64,000 bases of DNA, taken from the NCBI RefSeq assembly GCF_900167975.1, contig NZ_FUZU01000001.1, forward strand, positions 1,894,580 to 1,958,579. The letters run 5' to 3'. Each line of letters begins with the position of its first letter. Positions within the stretch are counted from its first letter, which is position 1. This document shows, one piece after another, positions 8,880 through 17,146 of the stretch. The notes under the pieces were generated by a model, which saw only the letters and a list, made by a program, of their open reading frames with translations, did not search any database and had not been told where the DNA came from. The position numbers and the translations under genes are program-made. This stretch comes from Ohtaekwangia koreensis (lineage in GTDB: Bacteria; Bacteroidota; Bacteroidia; Cytophagales; Cyclobacteriaceae).

Positions 8880-9400
8880 GCTTCTTTAATATCAAATATA
8901 GACCTTAACTCATTTGCTTCAGATGGCTTCATCCTTCCGGAGAGGATCAAACGAAGTTGTCTTCTGCGAAGTGCACCGCTATAAAGTTCTTTCTCTTCTT
9001 CTGTTTCCGGTTCTACTTCCGGTACATTTACAGGCTTGCCATTCTGATCCAGTGCTACAAATGTAAAGTAGGCAGCATTGCTTTCAAACTTATGACCCGA
9101 TGGTGCATCTTCTGCTTCAACATCAATGCGTATCTCCATCGATGAATTAAACGCGCGGGTAATTTTTGCTTTTAACGTCACCACGTTACCGAGTCTGATG
9201 GGATGCTTAAAAGATATATTATCCACCGAAGCCGTAACGACAGTACTATTTGAATGCTTTTGTCCGACAATTGCCGATACGATATCCATCCAATGCATCA
9301 ACCGTCCACCCATCAGGTTATTAAGTGTATTCGTATCGTTTGGCAAAACCAACTCCGTCATGCTGACAGATGATTCGCGGGGAAATTTCTTTTTACGCAT
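8876..9400 (-). CDS. Acyl-CoA thioesterase, hotdog fold (YciA/BFIT-like)
   Basis: 174 residues forming a single hotdog domain that hydrolyses acyl-CoA thioesters in the cytoplasm. Typical features are the N-terminal TELVLPNDTNTLNNLMGGRLMHWMD block (catalytic Asn/Gly helix; ending at about residue 39), then VTASVDNISFKHPIRLGNVV and the AYFTFVALD strand. The C-terminal extension of about 60 residues (EPETEEEKELYSGALRRRQ onwards) is charged. It is the first gene of a two-gene unit with the small protein at 8496, whose GTG overlaps its stop. Confidence 0.9.
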   Translation of the reverse strand: MRKKKFPRESSVSMTELVLPNDTNTLNNLMGGRLMHWMDIVSAIVGQKHSNSTVVTASVDNISFKHPIRLGNVVTLKAKITRAFNSSMEIRIDVEAEDAPSGHKFESNAAYFTFVALDQNGKPVNVPEVEPETEEEKELYSGALRRRQLRLILSGRMKPSEANELRSIFDIKEA

Positions 9401-9597
9401 TATTTAATATTGATAAAGGTTAGGTTGACTGAAAATATAGTGGGTAGATAGCTTTAGAAGCAAAATACTTTCCTATAGTTTATACATCAACACACGAGAA
9501 CATTCGATTGCAATTCACTAATAACCGTTAGTTCGTGCAAAAATCTAAAAAAATAGCTTGCAATCAAGTATATCATTTCATTATTTCGGTGCGCCTT

Positions 9598-9705
9598 ATG
9601 CAAGCAATACAAAATATAGCAACATCCTCTCTCTTCATTTCTGCGAAGAGCGTTGCTTGCATTTCCATTATCGCTATTATTACCATTACCATCATTACGG
9701 GGTAA
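9598..9705 (+). CDS. thrL: Threonine-operon leader peptide (attenuation)
   Basis: A 35-codon frame that begins ATG at 9598 and stops TAA at 9703-9705, 106 nt upstream of thrA. Its C-terminus reads CISIIAIITITIITG, so Ile and Thr make up 11 of the last 15 residues. This closely parallels the Ile/Thr-rich end of the enterobacterial thr leader, including the final Thr-Gly. Threonine and isoleucine are both end products of this pathway, so ribosome stalling at these codons would sense their charged tRNAs. The stop codon lies in one arm of a downstream hairpin. The start codon is the first in-frame ATG. The regulatory role is inference from position and composition. Confidence 0.72.
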   Translation: MQAIQNIATSSLFISAKSVACISIIAIITITIITG

Positions 9706-9760
9706 CCCGTGATCATCCCTTACCCCAGCCCCATAGGATTATGTCCGTCTCCAGGAGACG
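9699..9760 (+). promoter_or_regulatory. Alternative RNA hairpins between thr leader and thrA
   Basis: Three candidate stems were found. GGGGTAA (9699-9705) pairs with TTACCCC (9720-9726). A competing short stem ACGGG (9697-9701) pairs with CCCGT (9706-9710). CGTCTC (9746-9751) pairs with GAGACG (9755-9760), and weaker outer pairs could extend it. The first arm includes the leader stop codon, so a translating or stalled ribosome would change the folding. No hairpin with a clear U run was found, so the exact termination step is not visible. Confidence 0.5.
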
Positions 9761-9811
9761 AATGCGTAACCGACAGTTAAAGTAGATAGAACACCCTGAT
9801 AATTATTTTTC

Positions 9812-12256
9812 ATGAAAATATTAAAGTTCGGTGGCTCATCGGTGGCCACCCCTGCGCGGATACAATCTGTTGTAGAAATAGTTAAGCCTTATTTAAAAGG
9901 AGATGTAGCCGTAGTATACTCAGCCTTTGGAGGAATAACCGATGTATTAATAAACGTCAGCAAGCTCGCACTGGAGGGTAATCTGGAGTATAAAACCAAA
10001 CTTGCTGAACTTGAAAAACGCCACCTGGATGCAGTCCGAGAACTGATTGGGGTACAGAAACAGAGCAGCATTCTGGCGCAAGTAAAGTTTATGATCAACG
10101 AACTGGAAGATGTTCTTCATGGGATCTTCCTGGTAAAGGAGCGTACACCCCGCACGTTGGATTACATCATGAGCTTCGGTGAGCGGTTGTCAGCATATAT
10201 AATTTCAGAAGCTTTTAAAGACCGTGGCATTGCCGCTGAATTTTTAGATGCACGTAAAGTCGTTCGCACCGATGCTAACTTTGGATATGCTAAAGTAGAT
10301 TTTGAGACAACGAATAAACTCATCGGTGATTATTTTAAGAATCATACCGATCTTCAAATCATAACCGGTTTCATTGGAACCTCCGAGACGGGTGAGACAA
10401 CAACATTAGGACGTAGTGGTTCAGACTATACCGCAGCCATTTTTGCCGGAGCATTGCATGCAACGGATCTGGAAATATGGACTGATGTAGATGGTATGAT
10501 GACTGCTGATCCGCGCCTGGTGAAGAAAGCATTCACAGTGCCGCAGATGAGCTACGAAGAAGCGATGGAGTTATCGCACTTCGGGGCGAAAGTAATTTTC
10601 CCGGCTACCATGCAGCCTGCCATGGTAAATCGTATACCTATATGGATCAAGAATACATTTAATCCTTCTTTCGAAGGAACTGTTATCCATGCGGATTCAA
10701 AAAATGGAAAGTTGATCAAAGGTATATCTTCTATGAACCAGGTAACATTGCTAAGCGTACAAGGCAGTGGTTTACTCGGTGTAGTGGGAGCATCCATGCG
10801 ATTGTTTGCTACACTTGCCCGTGAGAAAATAAACGTAATCCTCATTAGTCAGGCATCGTCAGAACACTCCATCTGTCTGGCGATTGAAAATCAATATACC
10901 AAGCAAGCAAAGTCAGCGATAGAGAAGGAATTTCAATATGAAATCAGAAATGAGGAGATAGATGAAGTGCAGGTAGAAACAGACTTGTCGATCGTTGCCG
11001 TAGTAGGCGATGGCATGAAGCATAGCCCCGGTACAAGCGGTCGCATGTTCAGTTCTCTTGGTAAGAACGGTGTCAACGTAATGGCTATAGCACAGGGTTC
11101 TTCCGAGCGTAATATATCCGCGGTTGTGCGGCAGGCAGATGTTGCCAAAGCGTTGAATGCTTTGCACGAGGCATTCTTCTTATCGGATCGTAAGGTGTTA
11201 AATGTTTTTCTGGTGGGTACAGGACTCATTGGAAATTCCCTTGTGAATATGATTGAGGAACAGTATAACAAACTGGCGAAAGAAAATCTGCTGGAAGTAA
11301 ATGTTATAGCTGTTGCCAACAGTAAGAAAATGATCTTCAATGAAGATGGTCTGAAGTTATCTACTTGCATTGAGAGGATGAAGCAAGAAGGAGAGGCCAT
11401 GAGTATGAAAGGATTTGCCGATAAAATGATCGGTTTGAATCTGCCCAACAGCATATTTGTTGATTGTACTTCAAGTGAAGAAGTTACTGCTTCCTACGAA
11501 GAAATCTTATCCGCCAATATATCGATCGTAACACCGAACAAGAAAGCAAATTCCGCTTCGATGGATCAATACTATACTTTAAAGCAAACTGCTTTTAAGC
11601 GTGGTGTTAAATTCTTGTACGAGACCAATGTTGGTGCTGGACTTCCGGTTATCAATACATTAAACGACTTGTTGTTGAGTGGTGATAAAGTGATCTGTAT
11701 TGAAGGTGTGCTGAGCGGTACATTAAACTTTATTTTCAGTTCCTATACCGAAGGCAAGAAGTTCAGCGATGTAGTGAAAGAAGCGAAAGAGAAAGGATAT
11801 ACCGAACCGGACCCACGTGATGATTTAAGTGGTATGGATGTAGCGCGAAAGATATTGATCCTCTCTCGCGAAACGGGATTGTCCTTCGAGTTGAATGATA
11901 TACAAGTAGAGAATCTTGTCCCCGATGATTGCCGCAAAGGAAGTGTAGAAGATTTCTTTGCTTCATTAGAGAAACACGACACAGCGTTTGAAAAACTTCG
12001 TGCCGGTGCTCATTCAAAAGGAGAGAAGCTGCGGTATATGGCGGTTCTTAAAGACGGAAAGGTGAGTGTAAAACTCGGCTCTGTCAACAATGATCATCCA
12101 TTCTACTCACTCTCTGGTAGCGACAATATAATCTTGTTAACAACCGAGCGCTATCACGAAAGGCCGTTGGTAATTCGCGGGCCGGGAGCAGGAGCAGCCG
12201 TAACAGCAGCGGGTGTATTTGCAGATGTGATACGTATTGGACATTACGCCAAATAA
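9812..12256 (+). CDS. thrA: Bifunctional aspartokinase / homoserine dehydrogenase
   Basis: 814 residues. It catalyses the first step (aspartate phosphorylation) and third step (aspartate semialdehyde to homoserine) of threonine synthesis. The aspartokinase half starts MKILKFGGSSVATPARI and has SFGERLSAYIIS and TTLGRSGSDYTAA. Regulatory ACT domains follow at about 310-460. The dehydrogenase half begins near 463 with VFLVGTGLIGNSLVN (NAD(P)-binding) and carries NVGAGLPVINTL near 607 and GVLSGTLNFIF. It is the first gene of thrABC and follows the leader peptide. The length matches ThrA/MetL-type fusions. Confidence 0.97.
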   Translation: MKILKFGGSSVATPARIQSVVEIVKPYLKGDVAVVYSAFGGITDVLINVSKLALEGNLEYKTKLAELEKRHLDAVRELIGVQKQSSILAQVKFMINELEDVLHGIFLVKERTPRTLDYIMSFGERLSAYIISEAFKDRGIAAEFLDARKVVRTDANFGYAKVDFETTNKLIGDYFKNHTDLQIITGFIGTSETGETTTLGRSGSDYTAAIFAGALHATDLEIWTDVDGMMTADPRLVKKAFTVPQMSYEEAMELSHFGAKVIFPATMQPAMVNRIPIWIKNTFNPSFEGTVIHADSKNGKLIKGISSMNQVTLLSVQGSGLLGVVGASMRLFATLAREKINVILISQASSEHSICLAIENQYTKQAKSAIEKEFQYEIRNEEIDEVQVETDLSIVAVVGDGMKHSPGTSGRMFSSLGKNGVNVMAIAQGSSERNISAVVRQADVAKALNALHEAFFLSDRKVLNVFLVGTGLIGNSLVNMIEEQYNKLAKENLLEVNVIAVANSKKMIFNEDGLKLSTCIERMKQEGEAMSMKGFADKMIGLNLPNSIFVDCTSSEEVTASYEEILSANISIVTPNKKANSASMDQYYTLKQTAFKRGVKFLYETNVGAGLPVINTLNDLLLSGDKVICIEGVLSGTLNFIFSSYTEGKKFSDVVKEAKEKGYTEPDPRDDLSGMDVARKILILSRETGLSFELNDIQVENLVPDDCRKGSVEDFFASLEKHDTAFEKLRAGAHSKGEKLRYMAVLKDGKVSVKLGSVNNDHPFYSLSGSDNIILLTTERYHERPLVIRGPGAGAAVTAAGVFADVIRIGHYAK

Positions 12257-12273
12257 CTTTGAACCGTTGATCA

Positions 12274-12331
12274 TTGTTCGTTAATAGTTATATATACTAT
12301 AAACGAATAGCGATTAACAGATAACGAACAA
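12274..12331. repeat. Intergenic inverted repeat between thrA and thrB
   Basis: TTGTTCGTTA (12274-12283) is the exact reverse complement of TAACGAACAA (12322-12331). Inner arms GTTAAT and ATTAAC also pair. It resembles other GTTAATCG-type palindromes in this window and would form a stem-loop in the thr mRNA. Confidence 0.55.
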
Positions 12332-12344
12332 CCGACAACCAAGA

Positions 12345-13277
12345 ATGAAATCAATAAAAGCATCTGCCCCCGCGACTGTAGCAAACGTCTCTTGCGGCTT
12401 TGATATTTTCGGATTTGCAGTAGAAGCACCCGCAGATGAAGTGATCGTAACACTTACCGATAAACCCGGAGTTACCATTACTAAAATTATAGGGGATGAT
12501 GGCAGACTTCCTTTGGAAGCATCAAAGAATACATGCGGTGTTGCTGTATTGGAATTTTTAAAAGCTGTTAATAGTAAATATGGTGCAGAAATTATACTCT
12601 ATAAAAACCTTCCGTTAGGAAGTGGCATGGGATCAAGCGCAGCAAGTTCTGCAGCAGCCCTGGTAGCGATTAACGAATTGCATGGTAATCCACTTACGCG
12701 CGAACAGCTTCTTCCTTTTGCGATGGAATCTGAGCGTATAGCATGTGGTTCTGCGCATGCCGATAACGTTGCGCCCTCTCTGTTGGGTGGCTTTGTTTTG
12801 ATCAGAGGATATGCTCCTCTGGACGTTGCTACTATACCTACACCAGCTAATTTGTTTTGCACGCTGGTACATCCTCATCTTGAATTAAAGACCGAAGATT
12901 CCAGGCGCGTATTAAAACCAACTATACCCATAAAGGATGCCATTACACAGTGGGGAAATATAGCAGGCATGGTAGTGGGCTTAATGAAACCGGATTACGG
13001 ATTGATCCAGCGTTCATTGAATGATGTAGTCGCTGAGCCGATTCGTTCTGTACTGATTCCTGGCTTCTATACGATAAAGGAAGAAGCGATTAAAGCAGGT
13101 GCGCTGGGCTGTGGTATATCCGGATCGGGGCCAACCATCTTTGCGTTATCAACCGAAAGAACTATAGCACAAACCGTTGGTGAAGCGATGCAAAAGCAGT
13201 TTGATCTCCTGCAGTTAAAGAGCGATGTGTTCGTTTCTAAAATCAATGGCGAAGGAGCCATGATATTAAAAGGGTAA
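12345..13277 (+). CDS. thrB: Homoserine kinase
   Basis: 310 residues, GHMP kinase superfamily. It phosphorylates homoserine to O-phosphohomoserine. The N-terminus KASAPATVANVSCGFDIFG is typical. The ATP-binding loop LPLGSGMGSSAASSAAAL lies near residues 88-105, and the C-terminal GCGISGSGPTIFAL is the third GHMP motif. It is the second gene of the thr operon, 88 nt after thrA, with an inverted repeat in the gap. Confidence 0.97.
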   Translation: MKSIKASAPATVANVSCGFDIFGFAVEAPADEVIVTLTDKPGVTITKIIGDDGRLPLEASKNTCGVAVLEFLKAVNSKYGAEIILYKNLPLGSGMGSSAASSAAALVAINELHGNPLTREQLLPFAMESERIACGSAHADNVAPSLLGGFVLIRGYAPLDVATIPTPANLFCTLVHPHLELKTEDSRRVLKPTIPIKDAITQWGNIAGMVVGLMKPDYGLIQRSLNDVVAEPIRSVLIPGFYTIKEEAIKAGALGCGISGSGPTIFALSTERTIAQTVGEAMQKQFDLLQLKSDVFVSKINGEGAMILKG

Positions 13278-13348
13278 TACTATTCAATGGTATACATATC
13301 GCTACACGATCAGCGACTTGCAAATTATAATCTACAACCATCAGCGAA

Positions 13349-14653
13349 ATGAAATTTTATAGTACCAATAACAAGAATTTAAAAGTTGATCTAAAGGAAG
13401 CGGTAACACAAGGACTGGCACCGGATAACGGACTCTATATGCCCGAGCATATACCAGTGTTGCCAAAAGAATTTTTCGATACCATTCATACGAAATCCTT
13501 TCGGGATATAGCCTTCATCGTTGCTCAAAATATTATCGGGGATGATGTTCCCGCTGATGAACTCAGAAGAATCGTTGATCATACGATTCAATTCGATGCC
13601 CCGGTAGTGGAGGTGGATGATCATGCGTATGCGTTAGAACTTTTTCATGGTCCTACATTAGCCTTTAAAGATTTTGGTGCACGCTTTATGTCTCAGCTGT
13701 TGGGATATTTTGCGAAGGAACAAAGTCAAGAGATTATTGTTCTGGTGGCAACCTCGGGAGATACTGGCAGTGCCGTTGCCAATGGTTTCTTAGGCGTAAA
13801 AGGCACGAAGGTTATTGTACTATATCCTTCCGGGAAAGTAAGCGAGATACAGGAAAAACAGTTTACAACACTTGGGCAGAACGTAATAGCTCTGGAGGTA
13901 GACGGTACATTTGACGATTGCCAACGCCTGGTGAAGCAGGCATTTTTAGATGACGTGCTGCGGAAGAAATACTTCCTCACTTCTGCGAACTCGATTAATA
14001 TAGCACGGTTGATTCCACAGTCCTTTTATTACTTCTATGCATATGCACAAGTGAAGGATAAAAATAAGCCCGTAGTGATTTCTATACCGAGTGGAAACTT
14101 CGGAAATCTGACAGGTGGATTGCTGGCACAACGTATGGGGCTACCGATCGAGCGATTCATTGCCACTACGAATGTGAATGATGTTGTTCCTGAGTATTTG
14201 AAGACTGAAGTATTTACACCGCGTCCTTCCAGGCAAACGATCAGTAATGCGATGGATGTAGGCAACCCAAGTAACTTTGTAAGGTTGTTAGATCTGTTTG
14301 ATAAAGACTTCGCGAGGCTTTCGAAAGATATTGTGGGGTATGCTTTCTCGGATGATGAGACACGTGCTGCCATGCGCCATATATATGCGTCTACCGACTA
14401 TGTTATGGATCCTCATGGAGCCATTGGGTATCTGGGATTGATCAAGTACCTGGAAGAACGTGGTGAAGATATAACCGGTATATTTCTTGAGACAGCGCAT
14501 CCTGCTAAATTTAAGGAAGTAGTGGATGAAACGTTGTCGCGCCCGATTGATATACCTTTGCCGCTTCAGCGATTTCTGGAGCAACCCAAGAAAAGTATAC
14601 CAATGAAAAGCGACTTCGAAGGGTTTAAAGATTTTCTTCTGAGTACTCTGTAG
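13349..14653 (+). CDS. thrC: Threonine synthase
   Basis: 434 residues. A PLP enzyme that converts O-phosphohomoserine to threonine. The N-terminus MKFYSTNNKNLKVDLKEAV is the long-form type; the PLP lysine lies in PTLAFKDFGARFM (about residue 110). The phosphate-binding ATSGDTGSAVANGF and SIPSGNFGNLTGGLLA segments are intact. It is the last thr gene. Its 3' end overlaps the tail of the convergent GtrA-like gene by 29 bp, so the two transcripts are complementary there. Confidence 0.97.
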   Translation: MKFYSTNNKNLKVDLKEAVTQGLAPDNGLYMPEHIPVLPKEFFDTIHTKSFRDIAFIVAQNIIGDDVPADELRRIVDHTIQFDAPVVEVDDHAYALELFHGPTLAFKDFGARFMSQLLGYFAKEQSQEIIVLVATSGDTGSAVANGFLGVKGTKVIVLYPSGKVSEIQEKQFTTLGQNVIALEVDGTFDDCQRLVKQAFLDDVLRKKYFLTSANSINIARLIPQSFYYFYAYAQVKDKNKPVVISIPSGNFGNLTGGLLAQRMGLPIERFIATTNVNDVVPEYLKTEVFTPRPSRQTISNAMDVGNPSNFVRLLDLFDKDFARLSKDIVGYAFSDDETRAAMRHIYASTDYVMDPHGAIGYLGLIKYLEERGEDITGIFLETAHPAKFKEVVDETLSRPIDIPLPLQRFLEQPKKSIPMKSDFEGFKDFLLSTL

Positions 14654-15089
14654 AAGATTGCTGCGTTACGACAGCGCGATTACGAAATACTAAATGTTTT
14701 CGCGTAAAGAAATTCCAGATAACAGTGATAGCAATGGCTATCACTTTTGCTATTCTATAGTCTATGGCGGTGAATTCCACAACGGCCCACAGTACAATCT
14801 GATTTACCACCAGGCCTCCCAATAAGCACAGGAAAAAGAGACCGGCCTCTTGTGCTTTGTTGGCACTTTGCGTTCCGTTAAAAACGAAGCGCTTGGTTAA
14901 TATATAGGTAACGATGTTGGTCAATGCAAATGCAAACACATTGCCGAAGAGATAATCTATAGAGAGCTTCTCTACAAATAGAATCAGTAAAGAGAATTCA
15001 ATGACTGCTGAAATGCCTCCTACAAAAACGAACTTGGTGAACTCAGCTTTCAGTAACTTCAATATGTTTTCAAAAATGCTTTTCGTCAT
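14625..15089 (-). CDS. GtrA-like family membrane protein
   Basis: 154 residues from the ATG at 15089; a TTG four codons upstream is less likely. Four membrane helices are visible: FVFVGGISAVIEFSLLILFV, LFGNVFAFALTNIVTYIL, AGLFFLCLLGGLVVNQIVLW and IAKVIAIAITVIWNFF. They end in the typical WNFFTRKHLVFRN signature of GtrA proteins, which are linked to polyprenyl-linked sugar transfer in surface polysaccharide synthesis. It stands alone here, with no glycosyltransferase neighbour, so its substrate cannot be inferred. It is convergent with thrC and overlaps it by 29 bp. Confidence 0.87.
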   Translation of the reverse strand: MTKSIFENILKLLKAEFTKFVFVGGISAVIEFSLLILFVEKLSIDYLFGNVFAFALTNIVTYILTKRFVFNGTQSANKAQEAGLFFLCLLGGLVVNQIVLWAVVEFTAIDYRIAKVIAIAITVIWNFFTRKHLVFRNRAVVTQQSSTEYSEENL

Positions 15090-15166
15090 AAGGAGTGGCA
15101 AAGAAACGAATTTTTATTTTAACATCTCACATGCTTCTTAATTGCTGTTAATCAATCGATTGAAGC

Positions 15167-15817
15167 TTAGCTTTTCCATCCTTGTTCACCTAGCAGCGGC
15201 ACAAAAGCGAAGTAATCAAACTCTTCTTTCAGAAGCTTTCCACCCTTCTTTCTGATCCGGAGCATTACTTGTTTTTCTTTATCGCCAACCGGTATCACAA
15301 GAATGCCATCTTCTTTCAACTGGTCTGTGAGCGCTGTAGGCACTACTGGTGCTCCTGCTGTTACAATAATTTTATCAAATGGCGCTTTTGCGGGAAGTCC
15401 TTTTGATCCATCACCAAAAAAGAAATAAGGTTTATATCCAATCCTTGGTAAAAATTCCATAGCCGTTTCATAAAGCTTCCGCTTATACTCTATAGTATAG
15501 ACTTTAGCTCCAAGGGCAAGGAGCACGCATGCCTGGTATCCTGAGCCTGTCCCGATTTCAAGGACTTTATCGCCTGGTTTGATTTCAAGCTTTTCTGATT
15601 GAAAGGCAACCGTGTAAGGTTGGGATATGGTTTGGCCTTCACCAATCGGAAAGGCTTTGTCTTCATAAGCATGTTCCAACAATGCATTTTCAAAAAAAAC
15701 GTGCCTGGGCACGGTACCTATGGCCGCTAAAACAGCCTCGTCTTTGATGCCCTTCAGCGCTAGTTTTTTTACGAGTTTATTGCGCAATCCGCGTTGTCTA
15801 TAGTTGTCTTCAAACAT
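15167..15817 (-). CDS. pcm: Protein-L-isoaspartate O-methyltransferase
   Basis: 216 residues. It repairs isoaspartyl residues in damaged proteins using S-adenosylmethionine. Characteristic segments are VPRHVFFENALLEHAYEDKA, GEGQTISQPYTVAFQ (substrate-binding), VLEIGTGSGYQACVLL (SAM motif I) and DKIIVTAGAPVVP. The length is normal. It is a single gene on the minus strand; its start ATG (MFEDNYRQRGLRNKL) fits the family N-terminus. Confidence 0.95.
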   Translation of the reverse strand: MFEDNYRQRGLRNKLVKKLALKGIKDEAVLAAIGTVPRHVFFENALLEHAYEDKAFPIGEGQTISQPYTVAFQSEKLEIKPGDKVLEIGTGSGYQACVLLALGAKVYTIEYKRKLYETAMEFLPRIGYKPYFFFGDGSKGLPAKAPFDKIIVTAGAPVVPTALTDQLKEDGILVIPVGDKEKQVMLRIRKKGGKLLKEEFDYFAFVPLLGEQGWKS

Positions 15818-16012
15818 GAATTTTTCCCTTCAAAAATGCCGTTGTGGATAAAATGTGGATCGATTGTGTATAATACTTAATTATCTGATTTACAATATTT
15901 TAAAACAAAATTTAAAAATGCACGTCAAGCAAAAAGTGCGTTTTCAGGGCCTCCGAAAGTGTCAACTTTTAGAGGGGGGAAAGTTTCAGAAATTCTTTAG
16001 GAAAATTCGAAG

Positions 16013-16186
16013 CTATGCCCTTACTTTAAAGTCTCCTCTCCACACAGTGATCAGCTTTTTGCCATAGCGTTTCACATGTGCCTCGACCGGAGAGCCGGTG
16101 GTTTCACCACTGACCTGAAGGACGAGAGAGAAGTGTAAATTAAGGCCAGTTACTCTTAAACGAGTGGCTGGCCTTTCACTTTTAGA
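16013..16186 (-). other. Unidentified open segment in frame after the hbd stop
   Basis: On the minus strand the 57 codons directly after the hbd TGA stay open, in the same frame, to a TAG at 16013-16015. The reading has a protein-like composition, for example VEAHVKRYGKKLITVWRGDF near its end. It contains no ATG; GTG appears only late. The plus strand is also open over much of it (CLDRRAGGFTTDLKDEREV then stop). Openness on both strands together with several hairpins (CCGG-AGAG-CCGG at 16088-16099 and GTGG-TTTCA-CCAC near 16099-16111) suggests either a decayed gene, a structured RNA or a small repeat. I could not identify it. Confidence 0.35.
16142..16175. terminator. Hairpin between hbd and the unidentified element
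   Basis: AAGGCCAG (16142-16149) pairs with CTGGCCTT (16168-16175), extended inward by two G-U pairs and ACTC/GAGT to about 14 bp with a 6-nt loop. It lies 12 nt after the hbd stop on the minus strand. On the plus strand it is followed by TTCACTTTT. It could terminate hbd or a plus-strand RNA. Confidence 0.6.
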
Positions 16187-17080
16187 TCAATTTCTTACAA
16201 ATCTGCTTGAAACTTTTAGCTCTTTGCTCCCAGGAGTATAAGCGTAAAATCCGTTCCCTGACTTTATTCCTTTGTGCCCGGCCTGAACCATGTTTACCAA
16301 TAAAGGACAAGGCGCGTATTTGGGATTGCCAAAGCCGTCATGCAATACATTCAATATAGAGAGGCAAACATCCAGCCCGATGAAATCAGCAAGTTGTAAT
16401 GGTCCCATAGGATGCGCCATTCCGAGCTTCATCACAGAATCGATTTCTTCAACACCGGCAACGCCTTCATACAATGAATATATAGCTTCATTGATCATGG
16501 GCATAAGTATACGATTGGCTATAAAACCTGGATAGTCATTTACTTCTACAGGAATCTTTTCAAGACTCCGCGATAATTCCATGATGGTGCTTGTAACCTC
16601 ATTACTCGTATTGTAACCTCTTATAACTTCTACCAGTTTCATAACCGGTACAGGATTCATAAAATGCATTCCGATTACTTTATCGGCTCGTTTTGTTACT
16701 GATGCAATCTCGGTGATCGAGATAGAGGAGGTGTTGGTTGCTAAAATAGTGTCCGGTAAAGTAGCGGCATCAAGGTCCTGAAAGATTTTTAGTTTCAAGT
16801 CTATATTTTCTGTGGCGGCTTCCACCACCAGATCAACGTTGCTTACACCCGATTTCAAATCAGAAGATGTAGCTATATTTTCTAGCGTCTGTTTTTTAAT
16901 GGCTTCCGTGATGGTTCCTTTCTCTACTTGCCTGGTCAGATTTTTATCAATGGTGTTGATTGCTTTCTTCAGCGCTTCTTCAGCGATATCGATTAACGTT
17001 ACTGTATATCCGTGTTGCGCAAAAGTATGTGCGATGCCATTTCCCATTGTACCCGATCCGATCACAGCAATGTTCTTCAT
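16187..17080 (-). CDS. hbd: 3-hydroxybutyryl-CoA dehydrogenase
   Basis: 297 residues. It interconverts acetoacetyl-CoA or 3-ketoacyl-CoA and the 3-hydroxyacyl-CoA using NAD(P). The Rossmann glycine motif VIGSGTMGNGIA is at residues 6-17. NTSSISITEIA and the catalytic histidine in GMHFMNPVPVMKLVEV (His139) are present, as is DYPGFIANRILMPMINEAI. The length is that of stand-alone Hbd/FadB2 proteins without a hydratase domain. It is a single minus-strand gene. The segment beyond its TGA stays open in frame for 57 more codons, which is noted separately. Confidence 0.93.
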   Translation of the reverse strand: MKNIAVIGSGTMGNGIAHTFAQHGYTVTLIDIAEEALKKAINTIDKNLTRQVEKGTITEAIKKQTLENIATSSDLKSGVSNVDLVVEAATENIDLKLKIFQDLDAATLPDTILATNTSSISITEIASVTKRADKVIGMHFMNPVPVMKLVEVIRGYNTSNEVTSTIMELSRSLEKIPVEVNDYPGFIANRILMPMINEAIYSLYEGVAGVEEIDSVMKLGMAHPMGPLQLADFIGLDVCLSILNVLHDGFGNPKYAPCPLLVNMVQAGHKGIKSGNGFYAYTPGSKELKVSSRFVRN

Positions 17081-17146
17081 GTTGAATAAATTTAGCGAAC
17101 AAAGATAAGCATAGTAACGAGTTTGGGTGCCGTGGTGCAGGCTGTA

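Noticed and set aside
9558-9785. A 75-residue plus-strand frame rich in His and Tyr upstream of thrA
   Set aside because: It is the shifted frame of the Ile/Thr leader; its composition is explained by reading ATT/ACC codons out of phase.
15940-15990. TGTCAACTTTT-like sequence that recalls some IS ends
   Set aside because: No matching inverted end or transposase was found nearby.
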